Below are positions 1-8,101 of a DNA stretch of 64,000 nt, piece after piece. The stretch spans positions 109,275-173,274 of the forward strand of contig CAJUTC010000001.1 in the NCBI GenBank assembly GCA_910589195.1. The letters run 5' to 3'. The notes beneath the pieces were generated by a model. The model was not told where the DNA came from and made no database searches. It saw nothing but the letters and a program-made list of their open reading frames with translations. This stretch comes from an uncultured Lachnospiraceae bacterium (GTDB taxonomy: Bacteria > Bacillota > Clostridia > Lachnospirales > Lachnospiraceae). The stretch's first letter is position 1, and every line of letters starts with the position of its first letter. A program made the translations under genes and the position numbers.

Positions 1-521
1 TTTTTGTCAGCGGGGAATGGGCTGCGGAATACCCGGAACATATTCGGGAATTAAGCGACAAAGGCCACGATATCGGCAGCATGGGGCAAAGCGGAGGTTC
101 CATGAACGGCCTTACAACTAAAATTCGTCAGGACGAGATCAGCCAGGCCCATGTCTGTCTGGAGCAGTTAACCAGCCAGGAAATCAATTTGTTCCGACCG
201 GCGAAAGGGGAATATGATGATTCCCTGATTACATCTGTATGCGCCATGGGCTATTATCCCATCGGATGGGATGTGGATTCCCAGGATTGGAAGGATTACG
301 GGGCGTTTGCAATCCAAAAACAGGTGCTGGAAAACGAGGAGCTAAAAAATGGAAGCATTATCCGTTTCCACTGCGGATCAAAATATACGGCTCAGAGTTT
401 AGCGGATATTATAGACGGATTAAAAACGTCCGGGTATGAGCTGGTGCCATTATCTCAGATGATCCATAAAGAGCAATACCATTTGGATGAACAGGGAAGG
501 CAGATTAAAAATGAAGGATAA
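1..521 (+). CDS. Polysaccharide deacetylase-like protein, 3' part, zinc motif degenerate
   Basis: The frame is open from the left edge (codons begin at base 3), so the N-terminus lies outside the window. What remains is the second half of a NodB-type fold. Motif 3 is RPAKGEYDD, motif 4 is GWDVDSQDW, and the last motif is GSIIRFHCGSKYTAQSL, with its histidine kept. NodB enzymes remove N-acetyl groups from peptidoglycan or chitin-like sugars using a metal held by an H-(S/T)-x-x-H motif after GHDIG. Here that stretch reads GHDIGSMGQSGGSMNGL, so both histidines are absent. The family call is fairly safe, but deacetylase activity is doubtful. A spore or cell-wall role is inference. The next gene starts 12 bases after the stop, so the two are probably co-transcribed. 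Confidence 0.8.
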   Translation, partial: FVSGEWAAEYPEHIRELSDKGHDIGSMGQSGGSMNGLTTKIRQDEISQAHVCLEQLTSQEINLFRPAKGEYDDSLITSVCAMGYYPIGWDVDSQDWKDYGAFAIQKQVLENEELKNGSIIRFHCGSKYTAQSLADIIDGLKTSGYELVPLSQMIHKEQYHLDEQGRQIKNEG

Positions 522-533
522 GCTGGAGGAACT

Positions 534-1061
534 ATGGAGAATTCAGGAAAACTACTTATTATTATAAATGGAAAAGGCGGGGTAGGAAAGGATACCTTAT
601 GCGGGTTTGCGGCGAAGCATTACCAGGCAAGAAACGTATCTTCCATTACGCCAATTAAAGGGATTGCGGCGGCTAACGGCTGGAATGGGGAAAAAACACC
701 TAAGGCCAGGAAATTTCTGGCAGACTTAAAGGAAGCATTCACCCAATATAATGATCTTCCAACTAATTATCTTTTGGGGCAGTATCAGGATTTTTTGGCA
801 GGCAATGAGCAGCTCATGTTTGCCCATATCCGGGAGGGCAGCGAAATTGACAAACTAAAACAACGAGTTACCGGACCGGTGATTACCCTTTTGGTAAGGT
901 GTTCCTGCCGTCAGCTTAAGAACTGGGGAAATTCATCAGATGATCAGGTGGAACAGTATCCTTATGACTGGATCTATGATAATTCAAAACCGCTAAAAGA
1001 GGCAGAAGAAGATTTTTTGGCTTTTTTAAAGGAAGTACTGAAAGAAGTGGGGAACAAATAA
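534..1061 (+). CDS. P-loop kinase, dNMP-kinase-like
   Basis: This 175-residue soluble protein has a Walker A motif, GKGGVGKDT, at residues 13-21 right after a hydrophobic beta strand (LLIIIN). That layout is typical of deoxynucleoside monophosphate kinase and adenylate-kinase-like P-loop enzymes, which phosphorylate small nucleotides with ATP. A later hydrophobic strand (VITLLVRC), followed by a YDWIYDNS segment, fits the core strand and lid end of that fold. The start has a good GGAGGA site 7 bases upstream. It lies between the deacetylase-like gene and eutH with almost no spacing. Its true substrate cannot be read from sequence, and it may not be a nucleotide. Confidence 0.6.
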   Translation: MENSGKLLIIINGKGGVGKDTLCGFAAKHYQARNVSSITPIKGIAAANGWNGEKTPKARKFLADLKEAFTQYNDLPTNYLLGQYQDFLAGNEQLMFAHIREGSEIDKLKQRVTGPVITLLVRCSCRQLKNWGNSSDDQVEQYPYDWIYDNSKPLKEAEEDFLAFLKEVLKEVGNK

Positions 1062-1062
1062 A

Positions 1063-2151
1063 ATGGACATCAACCGCATTGTTATGTTCGCTATGGCTTT
1101 TGGGGCTGTGATTGGCGGTCTTGACTACATATTCGGCAATCATTTCGGCTTTGGGGCCAAATTCGAAGAAGGGTTTCAATGCTTAGGAACCACAGCCTTT
1201 GGCATGGTAGGGATCCTTTGTATAGCGCCGCCCTTCGCAAACTGGGCAGGGCCTGGAGTAGCTCCGCTTTTTAGAGCCATAGGGGCGGATCCGGCCATGT
1301 TCGGAAGCATTTTGTCCATCGATATGGGAGGATATCCTTTATCAGTAGCTCTGGCCCAAGATCCCCGGCTAGGCCTATTTTCCGGACTGGTAGTGTCTTC
1401 TATGCTGGGAGCCGCCATTGTTTTTATCATTCCAGTGGGTTTGGGAATGATTGAAGATCCGGATCGGGAATACTTTGCGAAAGGGCTTTTAATCGGCCTA
1501 ATCCCCATTCCTCTGGGAGCTTTCGCCGGGGGTCTGCTTATGGGTTTAGACGCGGCAACCGTCCTGCTCAATCTGGTTCCCTGTATTTTCATTGGGGCAC
1601 TAATGATTTTCGGCATCCGGTTTGCCCAGGAACGGGCAATCCGGATGTTTCTTTTATTCGGAAAACTGATTAAAACGATCACCATAGTAGGCCTTACCGG
1701 AGCGGCGGTAGAGTATATGACAGGAATTGTCTTAATTCCTGGGATGCCTCCCATTATGGACGGGATGGCCACAGCAAGCGGGATTGCAATCATGCTGATG
1801 GGGAGCCTGCCGCTCATGGAACTGATTGTCCGGCTTTTGGACAAGCCCTTTCGGGCGGCAGGAAAAAAAGCAGGTTTGGATGCGGCTTCCGTGGCAGGTC
1901 TGATTTTTTGCTGTGTCAGCGTTCTTCCCGTATTCCGCTCCCTGAAAGATATGTGTCCCAAGGGGAAAGTGGCTGTAATCGCTGCTTCCGTCAGCCTGAT
2001 AGGCGTATTTGCCTCTCATTTAGGCTTTACTTCCCAAGCAGAGCCCTCCATGCTTGGAATCGTAATGGTATCAAAACTAATAAGCGGTCTGCTTGCAGTG
2101 GGGATGGCTTGCCTGACCGTTCGGGGAGAGAAGATAAAAGAGGATGAATGA
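1063..2151 (+). CDS. eutH: Ethanolamine permease EutH
   Basis: This 362-residue integral membrane protein has about ten hydrophobic segments and recognisable EutH sequence: an N-terminal FAMAFGAVIGGLDYIFGN, then LGTTAFGMVGILCIAPPFA and the SIDMGGYPLS motif. EutH carries ethanolamine across the cytoplasmic membrane and usually sits inside a eut microcompartment operon. Here no other eut gene is in view. The neighbours are a P-loop kinase, whose stop lies 1 base before this start, and, after about 100 bases, the clpB control region. The length is near the family norm. As an orphan it may feed phospholipid or envelope chemistry instead of ethanolamine catabolism, which is inference. Confidence 0.9.
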   Translation: MDINRIVMFAMAFGAVIGGLDYIFGNHFGFGAKFEEGFQCLGTTAFGMVGILCIAPPFANWAGPGVAPLFRAIGADPAMFGSILSIDMGGYPLSVALAQDPRLGLFSGLVVSSMLGAAIVFIIPVGLGMIEDPDREYFAKGLLIGLIPIPLGAFAGGLLMGLDAATVLLNLVPCIFIGALMIFGIRFAQERAIRMFLLFGKLIKTITIVGLTGAAVEYMTGIVLIPGMPPIMDGMATASGIAIMLMGSLPLMELIVRLLDKPFRAAGKKAGLDAASVAGLIFCCVSVLPVFRSLKDMCPKGKVAVIAASVSLIGVFASHLGFTSQAEPSMLGIVMVSKLISGLLAVGMACLTVRGEKIKEDE

Positions 2152-2257
2152 TATCATTAATTTATGAGAAGTAACCGCCCATTGTTGCACTTATCAGTCT
2201 GCGTTATCAGATTTTTAAGGCTATTTTATCAACAGTTTATAAAATTTTCACACCATA

Positions 2258-2284
2258 TTAGCACTCTCCTATTGACAGTGCTAA
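2258..2284 (+). promoter_or_regulatory. CIRCE operator (HrcA site) of clpB
   Basis: TTAGCACTC, nine bases, then CAGTGCTAA. The CIRCE consensus is TTAGCACTC-N9-GAGTGCTAA, so the site differs at one base only. HrcA binds this element and represses class I heat-shock genes. The right arm overlaps the -35 box of the clpB promoter. Confidence 0.93.
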
Positions 2285-2300
2285 TATAGTGTGTTATATT
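2272..2300 (+). promoter_or_regulatory. Sigma-A promoter of clpB
   Basis: TTGACA at 2272-2277 and TATATT at 2295-2300 with a 17-base spacer. The -35 box is inside the CIRCE element, so HrcA bound there would block RNA polymerase directly. Confidence 0.82.
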
Positions 2301-2352
2301 ACGTGTATAACAGAAAATGATATTAGTTGCGACCTGTAAGGAGGCGTATGTT

Positions 2353-4941
2353 ATGAACATTAATAAATTTACTCAAAAATCAATGGAAGCGGTTCAGTCT
2401 TGTGAAAGGCTGGCTTACGAGTACGGCAACCAGCAAATTGAGCAGGAGCATTTGTTGTACAGCTTATTAACATTAGACGACAGCCTGATTTTAAAGCTGA
2501 TTACCAAGATGAACATAAATGGCAGCCAGTTTGCGGAGGAAGCCAGGCAGGCCATAGAAAAACTGCCAAAGGTAAGCGGCAGCGGCCAGCTTTATGTTAG
2601 CGGCGACTTAAATAAAGTCCTGATCCATGCAGAAGACGAAGCAAAATCCATGGGAGATGAATATGTATCAGTGGAGCATTTGTTTTTGTCTGTGTTAAAG
2701 CAGCCGGATCGGATCCTGAAGGAACTGCTGAAACAGTATGGAATTACCAGGGAATCCTTTCTTAAGGCATTATCTACTGTCCGGGGAAATCAGCGGGTAG
2801 TCAGCGATAATCCGGAAGCAACCTATGATACGCTGGAAAAATACGGATACGATCTGGTGGAACGGGCCAGAAACCAAAAACTGGATCCGGTAATCGGACG
2901 TGACGGCGAGATTCGGAATGTGGTACGTATCCTTTCCAGGAAAACGAAAAACAATCCGGTGTTAATCGGTGAGCCAGGAGTAGGAAAGACGGCTGTGGTA
3001 GAGGGTCTGGCGCAACGGATTGTCCGGGGAGATGTGCCAGAAGGACTAAAAGATAAACGATTGTTTGCCCTGGACATGGGAGCGCTGGTTGCCGGGGCAA
3101 AATACAGGGGCGAATTTGAGGAGCGCTTAAAGGCCGTTTTAGAAGAAGTGAAAAAGAGCAGCGGCCAGATTATTCTGTTTATTGACGAGTTGCATACGAT
3201 TGTAGGAGCGGGAAAAACGGAAGGCTCTATGGATGCGGGAAATATGTTAAAGCCTATGCTGGCCAGAGGCGAGCTTCACTGCGTTGGCGCAACTACACTG
3301 GATGAATACCGGAAATACATTGAAAAGGACGCAGCGCTAGAGCGTCGGTTCCAGCCGGTTTTGGTGGATGAACCTACGGTGGAGGATACGATTTCCATCC
3401 TTCGGGGATTAAAAGAGCGATATGAAGTATTCCACGGGGTAAAAATAACGGATTCCGCTTTGGTTTCAGCAGCCATGCTTTCTGACCGCTATATTTCGGA
3501 TCGTTTCCTGCCGGATAAAGCCATTGATCTGGTGGACGAGGCTTGTGCCTTAATTAAAACGGAACTGGATTCCATGCCGACTGAATTAGACGAGTTATCC
3601 CGGAAAGTGATGCAGCTTGAGATTGAAGAAGCGGCTTTGAAAAAAGAAACGGATCATTTAAGTAAAGATCGGCTTGCCGATCTTCAGAGGGAGCTTGGGG
3701 AGCTTCATGATGCGTTCGCAGCCAAAAAGGCTCAGTGGGAGAATGAAAAGGCATCTGTTGACCGTCTATCCGGCTTAAGGGAAGAGATTGAGTCTGTAAA
3801 CCGTGAAATCCAGGCAGCCCAGCAAAATTATGACCTAAACCGTGCTGCAGAGCTGCAGTATGGACGCCTGCCTCAGCTTCAAAAGGAGCTGAAGGAAGAG
3901 GAGGAGAAGGTGCGGGGTGAAGATTTAAGCCTGGTGCGGGAAAGTGTGACAGAGGAAGAAATTTCCCGCATTATCTCCAAATGGACCGGAATTCCTGTGG
4001 CAAAGCTTACAGAAAGCGAGCGAAGCAAAACCCTTCACTTAGATGAAGTGCTGCGTCACAGGGTAATTGGCCAGGATGAAGGTGTAGAAAAGGTAACAGA
4101 AGCCATTATCCGTTCCAAGGCCGGGATCAAAGATCCTACAAAGCCCATTGGTTCATTCCTGTTTTTAGGGCCTACCGGCGTAGGAAAGACAGAGCTTGCT
4201 AAAGCCCTTGCGGAAGCGCTGTTTGACGATGAGGGCAATATGGTACGCATTGATATGAGCGAGTATATGGAAAAGCATTCCGTATCCCGGCTTATCGGAG
4301 CGCCTCCAGGATATGTTGGATACGACGAAGGCGGCCAGTTGACAGAGGCTGTTCGCAGGAAACCTTATTCAGTGGTACTGTTTGATGAGGTGGAGAAGGC
4401 TCACCCGGATGTGTTTAATGTACTGCTTCAGGTGCTGGATGATGGGCGGATTACCGATTCCCAGGGGCGCACAGTAGACTTTAAAAACACGATCTTAATC
4501 ATGACTTCCAATATTGGATCCCAGTACTTGCTAGAAGGGATTGATCAAGCTGGCAATATTCGTCCAGAAACAGAGGGAATGGTATTAAATGATTTGCGAG
4601 CCCATTTCCGTCCGGAATTTTTAAACCGTTTGGATGAAACCATCCTGTTTAAGCCCTTAACCAGAGAGAATATCGGCGGGATTGTGGATTTGCTGCTGGC
4701 GGATGTAAACCGCCGCCTAACAGAGCGGGAACTAAGGATCCGCCTGACAGATTCGGCAAAGAAATTTGTATCCGATCATGGATACGATCCGGTTTATGGC
4801 GCCCGCCCGCTAAAACGCTATTTGCAAAAGCACGTGGAAACCCTGGCTGCCCGAATGATCCTGGGCGATCAGGTACGGAGCGGAAATACCATTGTAATTG
4901 ATACGTCATCTAAAAATGTGTTAACTGCTTATGCAGAATAG
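2353..4941 (+). CDS. clpB: ATP-dependent disaggregase ClpB
   Basis: ClpB is a hexameric cytosolic chaperone that threads aggregated proteins through its pore and works with DnaK. The 862 residues have the full domain order. A Clp N domain covers about 1-145. AAA1 has Walker A GEPGVGKT near residue 206 and the Walker B sequence IILFIDELHTIVGAG. A long charged coiled-coil middle domain spans about 400-530. AAA2 has GPTGVGKT near 606 and VVLFDEVEKAHPDV. A C-terminal D2-small domain follows. The coiled-coil insertion separates it from ClpC. I start it at 2353 because AAGGAGG lies 8 bases upstream; an ATG at 2317 has no such site. It is monocistronic, under CIRCE control, and ended by the hairpin at 4990. 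Confidence 0.97.
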   Translation: MNINKFTQKSMEAVQSCERLAYEYGNQQIEQEHLLYSLLTLDDSLILKLITKMNINGSQFAEEARQAIEKLPKVSGSGQLYVSGDLNKVLIHAEDEAKSMGDEYVSVEHLFLSVLKQPDRILKELLKQYGITRESFLKALSTVRGNQRVVSDNPEATYDTLEKYGYDLVERARNQKLDPVIGRDGEIRNVVRILSRKTKNNPVLIGEPGVGKTAVVEGLAQRIVRGDVPEGLKDKRLFALDMGALVAGAKYRGEFEERLKAVLEEVKKSSGQIILFIDELHTIVGAGKTEGSMDAGNMLKPMLARGELHCVGATTLDEYRKYIEKDAALERRFQPVLVDEPTVEDTISILRGLKERYEVFHGVKITDSALVSAAMLSDRYISDRFLPDKAIDLVDEACALIKTELDSMPTELDELSRKVMQLEIEEAALKKETDHLSKDRLADLQRELGELHDAFAAKKAQWENEKASVDRLSGLREEIESVNREIQAAQQNYDLNRAAELQYGRLPQLQKELKEEEEKVRGEDLSLVRESVTEEEISRIISKWTGIPVAKLTESERSKTLHLDEVLRHRVIGQDEGVEKVTEAIIRSKAGIKDPTKPIGSFLFLGPTGVGKTELAKALAEALFDDEGNMVRIDMSEYMEKHSVSRLIGAPPGYVGYDEGGQLTEAVRRKPYSVVLFDEVEKAHPDVFNVLLQVLDDGRITDSQGRTVDFKNTILIMTSNIGSQYLLEGIDQAGNIRPETEGMVLNDLRAHFRPEFLNRLDETILFKPLTRENIGGIVDLLLADVNRRLTERELRIRLTDSAKKFVSDHGYDPVYGARPLKRYLQKHVETLAARMILGDQVRSGNTIVIDTSSKNVLTAYAE

Positions 4942-4989
4942 ACATTTACGCAAGATAGACAGACAAAATAGAAGGATAGAGATAGAAGT

Positions 4990-5023
4990 AATTTTGGGCC
5001 CCTGCTTTCGGGGGCCTAAAATT
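4990..5023 (+). terminator. Hairpin terminator after clpB
   Basis: Two 13-base arms (4990-5002 and 5011-5023) pair fully, with one G-U pair, around an 8-base loop. The GC core is flanked by A/T runs. It lies about 50 bases after the clpB stop. The downstream T-run is weak because it is part of the stem. Confidence 0.7.
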
Positions 5024-5076
5024 GTGATTTAAAATCCTTTTCCATGACAGATTATACCGGTTTTCCTTCAAATTCA

Positions 5077-5105
5077 TTGAAGTTTTTTCGCAAAAAGTTT
5101 ATAAT
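5077..5105 (+). promoter_or_regulatory. Sigma-A promoter of the DUF4250 gene
   Basis: TTGAAG, 17 bases, TATAAT, about 59 bases before the start at 5164. Confidence 0.65.
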
Positions 5106-5163
5106 GATGTGATAATAGATAAGTTTGTGCTATAAGCCATAAAATGCGCAGGAGGAATATGGT

Positions 5164-5343
5164 ATGGTTCCAAAGGATCCGATTATGCTGTTAAGCTATG
5201 TGAATACCCAGTTAAGAGATCATTATCCAAGTTTTCTGGAGCTTTGCCGTTCGCTGGATTTGGACTTGGAGGCGGTATCTTCAAAACTGGCGGATATCCA
5301 ATACTATTACAGTGAAGAGAAGAATCAATTTATTAGCGGATAG
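5164..5343 (+). CDS. DUF4250-type small protein
   Basis: This 59-residue protein begins MVPKDPIMLLSYVNTQLRD and ends EEKNQFISG. It matches my memory of DUF4250, a short all-helical family common in Clostridia with an N-terminal (I/V)PKDP(V/I)MLLS signature. Its function is not known to me. An AGGAGGAAT site precedes the ATG and a good promoter lies upstream, so it is probably a real single-gene unit between the clpB terminator and the pilus operon. No membrane segment or signal peptide is visible. Confidence 0.82.
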   Translation: MVPKDPIMLLSYVNTQLRDHYPSFLELCRSLDLDLEAVSSKLADIQYYYSEEKNQFISG

Positions 5344-5395
5344 CTGGTATTTGATAGCACGGCCAGGTTTTTATTTCATAGTCATTTTGTAGAAA

Positions 5396-5425
5396 TTGAC
5401 AAATTCAGGAAATTGGTGATAGACT
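5396..5425 (+). promoter_or_regulatory. Probable promoter of the type IV pilus operon
   Basis: TTGACA at 5396-5401 and TAGACT at 5420-5425 with an 18-base spacer, about 64 bases before the pilin start. The -10 box is imperfect. Confidence 0.5.
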
Positions 5426-5488
5426 TTTTACAATTCTATGGAATCAGGAAAGGCGGGATCGGACAAAGGCAGGATGAAGGAGATACAG

Positions 5489-5938
5489 ATGAGATTATAC
5501 AAGAATTACCAAAAGCTGAAGGAAAACAAGAAGAGTGGTTTTACATTGATGGAATTGATTGTAGTATTGGTAATTCTGGCGATCTTAGCAGCAATTATGA
5601 TTCCTTCTATGCTGGGATGGATTGATAAAGCCAGGGAAAAGCAAATCATCCTTCAAGCCAGAAGCGCGTATATTGCTGCCCAAACTGTGATTATGGAAGA
5701 CTATGCCATGGGGGAGGAGCTGGAGGAGGAATTAACGGACGACCAGATTTTGCGGGCGGAAGAGCTTGCGAAACTGGAAGGAACGATTGAGTCAGGAACC
5801 ATCGATACGGATAGCGGAGGAATTATTGACTTTGTATATTCCCAAGGAAATTATAAAGCCGTTTACCATGAAAACGAGATCGGGTTAGAAGGCAGAAAGT
5901 CAAAGGAAGCGGCTGGGTGGAGCGTAGAGAAGCGGTAA
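5489..5938 (+). CDS. Type IV pilin (major pilin candidate)
   Basis: The 149-residue precursor has a short basic leader and the class III cleavage site KKSG|FTLMELIVVLVILAI, with Gly at -1, Phe at +1 and Glu at +5. The following 20-odd hydrophobic residues form the helix that packs into the pilus core. The rest is a small acidic domain. The prepilin peptidase encoded next would cut after the glycine and methylate the phenylalanine. I chose ATG 5489 because AAGGAG lies 7 bases before it; an upstream in-frame ATG at 5438 would make an untypically long leader. As first gene of the operon it is the likely major subunit, but a minor pilin cannot be excluded. Confidence 0.88.
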   Translation: MRLYKNYQKLKENKKSGFTLMELIVVLVILAILAAIMIPSMLGWIDKAREKQIILQARSAYIAAQTVIMEDYAMGEELEEELTDDQILRAEELAKLEGTIESGTIDTDSGGIIDFVYSQGNYKAVYHENEIGLEGRKSKEAAGWSVEKR

Positions 5939-6036
5939 CCAATTTACCACATAGAGTCTGAAAAAGGAGGCCTTTCATAAATCCTTTGGCAGGGAATTTC
6001 TGAGGACGTCCGAAACGATAAGGCAGGTGAGAAGCA

Positions 6037-6753
6037 GTGAGGGGCAAAATAACAGGGTGGTTTTATCTGTCCATTTGGCTGCTTGGCACCTGCTTTTTTT
6101 CGCTGTTGAATCTTGTGATTCATGGATTTCTGAAACAGAACCAAAAGGATTTGGAAAAGAGTAAGGAAAGAAATAAGCGTAAGCGGTCTGTCTGGTATGG
6201 CGTCATAGGGGGATCTGGAGGGTTCGTGGCGATACTGTGCGGGCATTACGCAGGAACATCAAAGGAAGAAGGGATTTTGACGTTTCTTTTCCTTGGGGTT
6301 CTCACCGTAACAGCGGCAGTGGATCAGGAAACCATGGAAATACCGGACAGCCTTCCGATTACCGTGCTGATTCTTTCTGCTATTTCCGTGCTGCTTGAGC
6401 CGGAAGGACTGTTACAGATGCCCCTTGCTTCCCGGATTATAGGGTTCTTTTCGGCCAGCGTTCCTATGCTGCTTTTAGCGTTGGCGATTCCAGGGGCGTT
6501 TGGAGGCGGTGATATTAAGCTGATGGCAGCCTGCGGTGCGTTTCTTGGATGGAAACGGAATCTGTTAGCGCTGTTTTTTGCGGTGCTGGGAGGCGGGGTA
6601 TGGGGAATCTGGCTGTTACTTAAGAAAAAGGCCACAAGAACAGATGCCTTCGCCTTTGGCCCTTTTTTGTGTACCGGGATGGCAATATCTCTTTTCTGGG
6701 GAGAACGGCTGCTGCTGTGGTATTTAAAGGAGCTGTGGTCCGTGGCCTTTTAA
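6037..6753 (+). CDS. pilD: Prepilin peptidase (A24 family)
   Basis: This polytopic aspartyl protease of the inner membrane cuts prepilin leaders. The two catalytic aspartates are visible in the motifs VDQETMEIPDSL and FGGGDIKLMAACGAFLGW (GxGD). At 238 residues it is near the usual size. A basic cytoplasmic loop (residues about 35-50, KDLEKSKERNKRKR) follows the first helix. The N-terminal cysteine motifs (CxxC pairs) of the methyltransferase part of E. coli-type PilD are not seen, so methylation of the mature pilins is uncertain. It starts with GTG behind a weak AGGTGAG site, about 100 bases after the pilin stop. Confidence 0.9.
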   Translation: MRGKITGWFYLSIWLLGTCFFSLLNLVIHGFLKQNQKDLEKSKERNKRKRSVWYGVIGGSGGFVAILCGHYAGTSKEEGILTFLFLGVLTVTAAVDQETMEIPDSLPITVLILSAISVLLEPEGLLQMPLASRIIGFFSASVPMLLLALAIPGAFGGGDIKLMAACGAFLGWKRNLLALFFAVLGGGVWGIWLLLKKKATRTDAFAFGPFLCTGMAISLFWGERLLLWYLKELWSVAF

Positions 6754-6874
6754 TGGCAGGAGGATGCGGACTGGGCAGTTCCTAATTGTTATGTATGCCT
6801 GCAAGGGAATATGATTACAAATATCCGGGCATAAATGGCTTTGGAAAGTGGCCGGATGGAAAAGGAGGGGGAGG

Positions 6875-8101
6875 ATGCCCTGGTACCGTTATCAAGCTGT
6901 AAACGAAAATGGAAAAAAGGTAAAAGGACGGATGCAGGCGCCTGATGAGAGGAATTTGCATGCTGGCCTGCTGGAAAAAGGGAACTACCTAATCCGGGCG
7001 AAGCAAGAGGAGGAAAGGCGGGGAAAGCGTCCTTTAAAGCTTGGAGAACTTGCGGAATTTTCCAGGGGGCTAGGAACGCTTTTACAAGCAGGAATTCCCC
7101 TGGCAAAGGTATTGGATATTCTTTCACAAGAGGAAGGCCTAAAGCCAGGCATGAAGAATATGTATCAGGCCATGGGCAACCTTCTCTGCCAGGGAATTTC
7201 ATTGTCAGAAGCCATGGAACAGCAGGGCCGTATGTTTCCGGTAATGATGATTTATATGTTCCGGGCATCGGAAGTATCTGGCAGCCTTGGGAAGACTGCT
7301 CTGGAACTTGGGGAATATTACAGTCGGGAACACAAACTGGATTCCCAAATCCGCGGCGCGCTGATTTATCCGAAGATTTTGGCTGCCCTTTTGGTAGTTG
7401 TAACAAGCCTTTTGATTGGATTTGTGCTGCCTCAGTTTGAACCGCTGTTTAGTTTGCTGGAGGAACTTCCTCTTCCTACCCGGATCTTATACGGAGTTAC
7501 CGGGTTTCTTGTGGAACAGTGGCATTTGTGCATTGTCATGGCAGCGGCTGTCTGGATGGGTGGGAGGATGTTTTGGAAGGCGCCTGGCATCCGCTTGTGG
7601 CTCGATAAAAAGAAGATTGTCTTTCCGATTTATGGAAAACTCCAGAAGACCATTTATACAGCGCGCTTTTCAAGAACATTAAGTTCCTTGTACGCAGCAG
7701 GCATTCCCATAGCGTCTTCATTGGAGATTTCCAGGAAAACTATTGGAAATGCCTATATCGAGAAGCAGTTTGATCGTGTGATATCTATGGTAGAAAATGG
7801 AAGTGATTTAAGCGCTGCCCTTGACCAGGCGGACGGATTTTTAAAAAAGCTTATTTTTGCCATCCGTGTTGGAGAGGAAACGGGAAGCCTGGATACGATG
7901 CTATTATCCATGGCGGATAGCCTGGAGTACGATGCTGGGCAGGTCTTAGGCAGGATGGTTTCCTGCCTGGAACCGGTAATGATTCTTGTGATGGCAGTGG
8001 TGGTGGGGTTTGTAATGATTGCGGTAATGATGCCGATCTATCAGTCGTATCAGGCGATTGAGATGGTTAGCAGTGTGTCAGGGAGAGGATTAGGGGGATG
8101 A
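6875..8101 (+). CDS. pilC: Type IV pilus inner-membrane platform protein PilC
   Basis: PilC/GspF proteins form the membrane platform on which the assembly ATPase acts. The sequence has an N-terminal MPWYRYQAVNENGKKVKG strand region, two repeated helical cytoplasmic domains (LAEFSRGLGTLLQAGIPLAKVLDIL and ARFSRTLSSLYAAGIPIASSLEIS) and three hydrophobic segments, the last near the C-terminus. That is the family architecture at 408 residues. The start at 6875 has AAGGAGG 6 bases upstream; the in-frame GTG at 6848 lacks one. Its stop overlaps the next start (ATGA), showing translational coupling with pilM. Confidence 0.93.
   Translation: MPWYRYQAVNENGKKVKGRMQAPDERNLHAGLLEKGNYLIRAKQEEERRGKRPLKLGELAEFSRGLGTLLQAGIPLAKVLDILSQEEGLKPGMKNMYQAMGNLLCQGISLSEAMEQQGRMFPVMMIYMFRASEVSGSLGKTALELGEYYSREHKLDSQIRGALIYPKILAALLVVVTSLLIGFVLPQFEPLFSLLEELPLPTRILYGVTGFLVEQWHLCIVMAAAVWMGGRMFWKAPGIRLWLDKKKIVFPIYGKLQKTIYTARFSRTLSSLYAAGIPIASSLEISRKTIGNAYIEKQFDRVISMVENGSDLSAALDQADGFLKKLIFAIRVGEETGSLDTMLLSMADSLEYDAGQVLGRMVSCLEPVMILVMAVVVGFVMIAVMMPIYQSYQAIEMVSSVSGRGLGG

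Noticed and set aside
1176..1961. Long minus-strand open frame under eutH
   Set aside because: It is antisense to a clear membrane-protein gene, lacks a start signal and shows no family resemblance.
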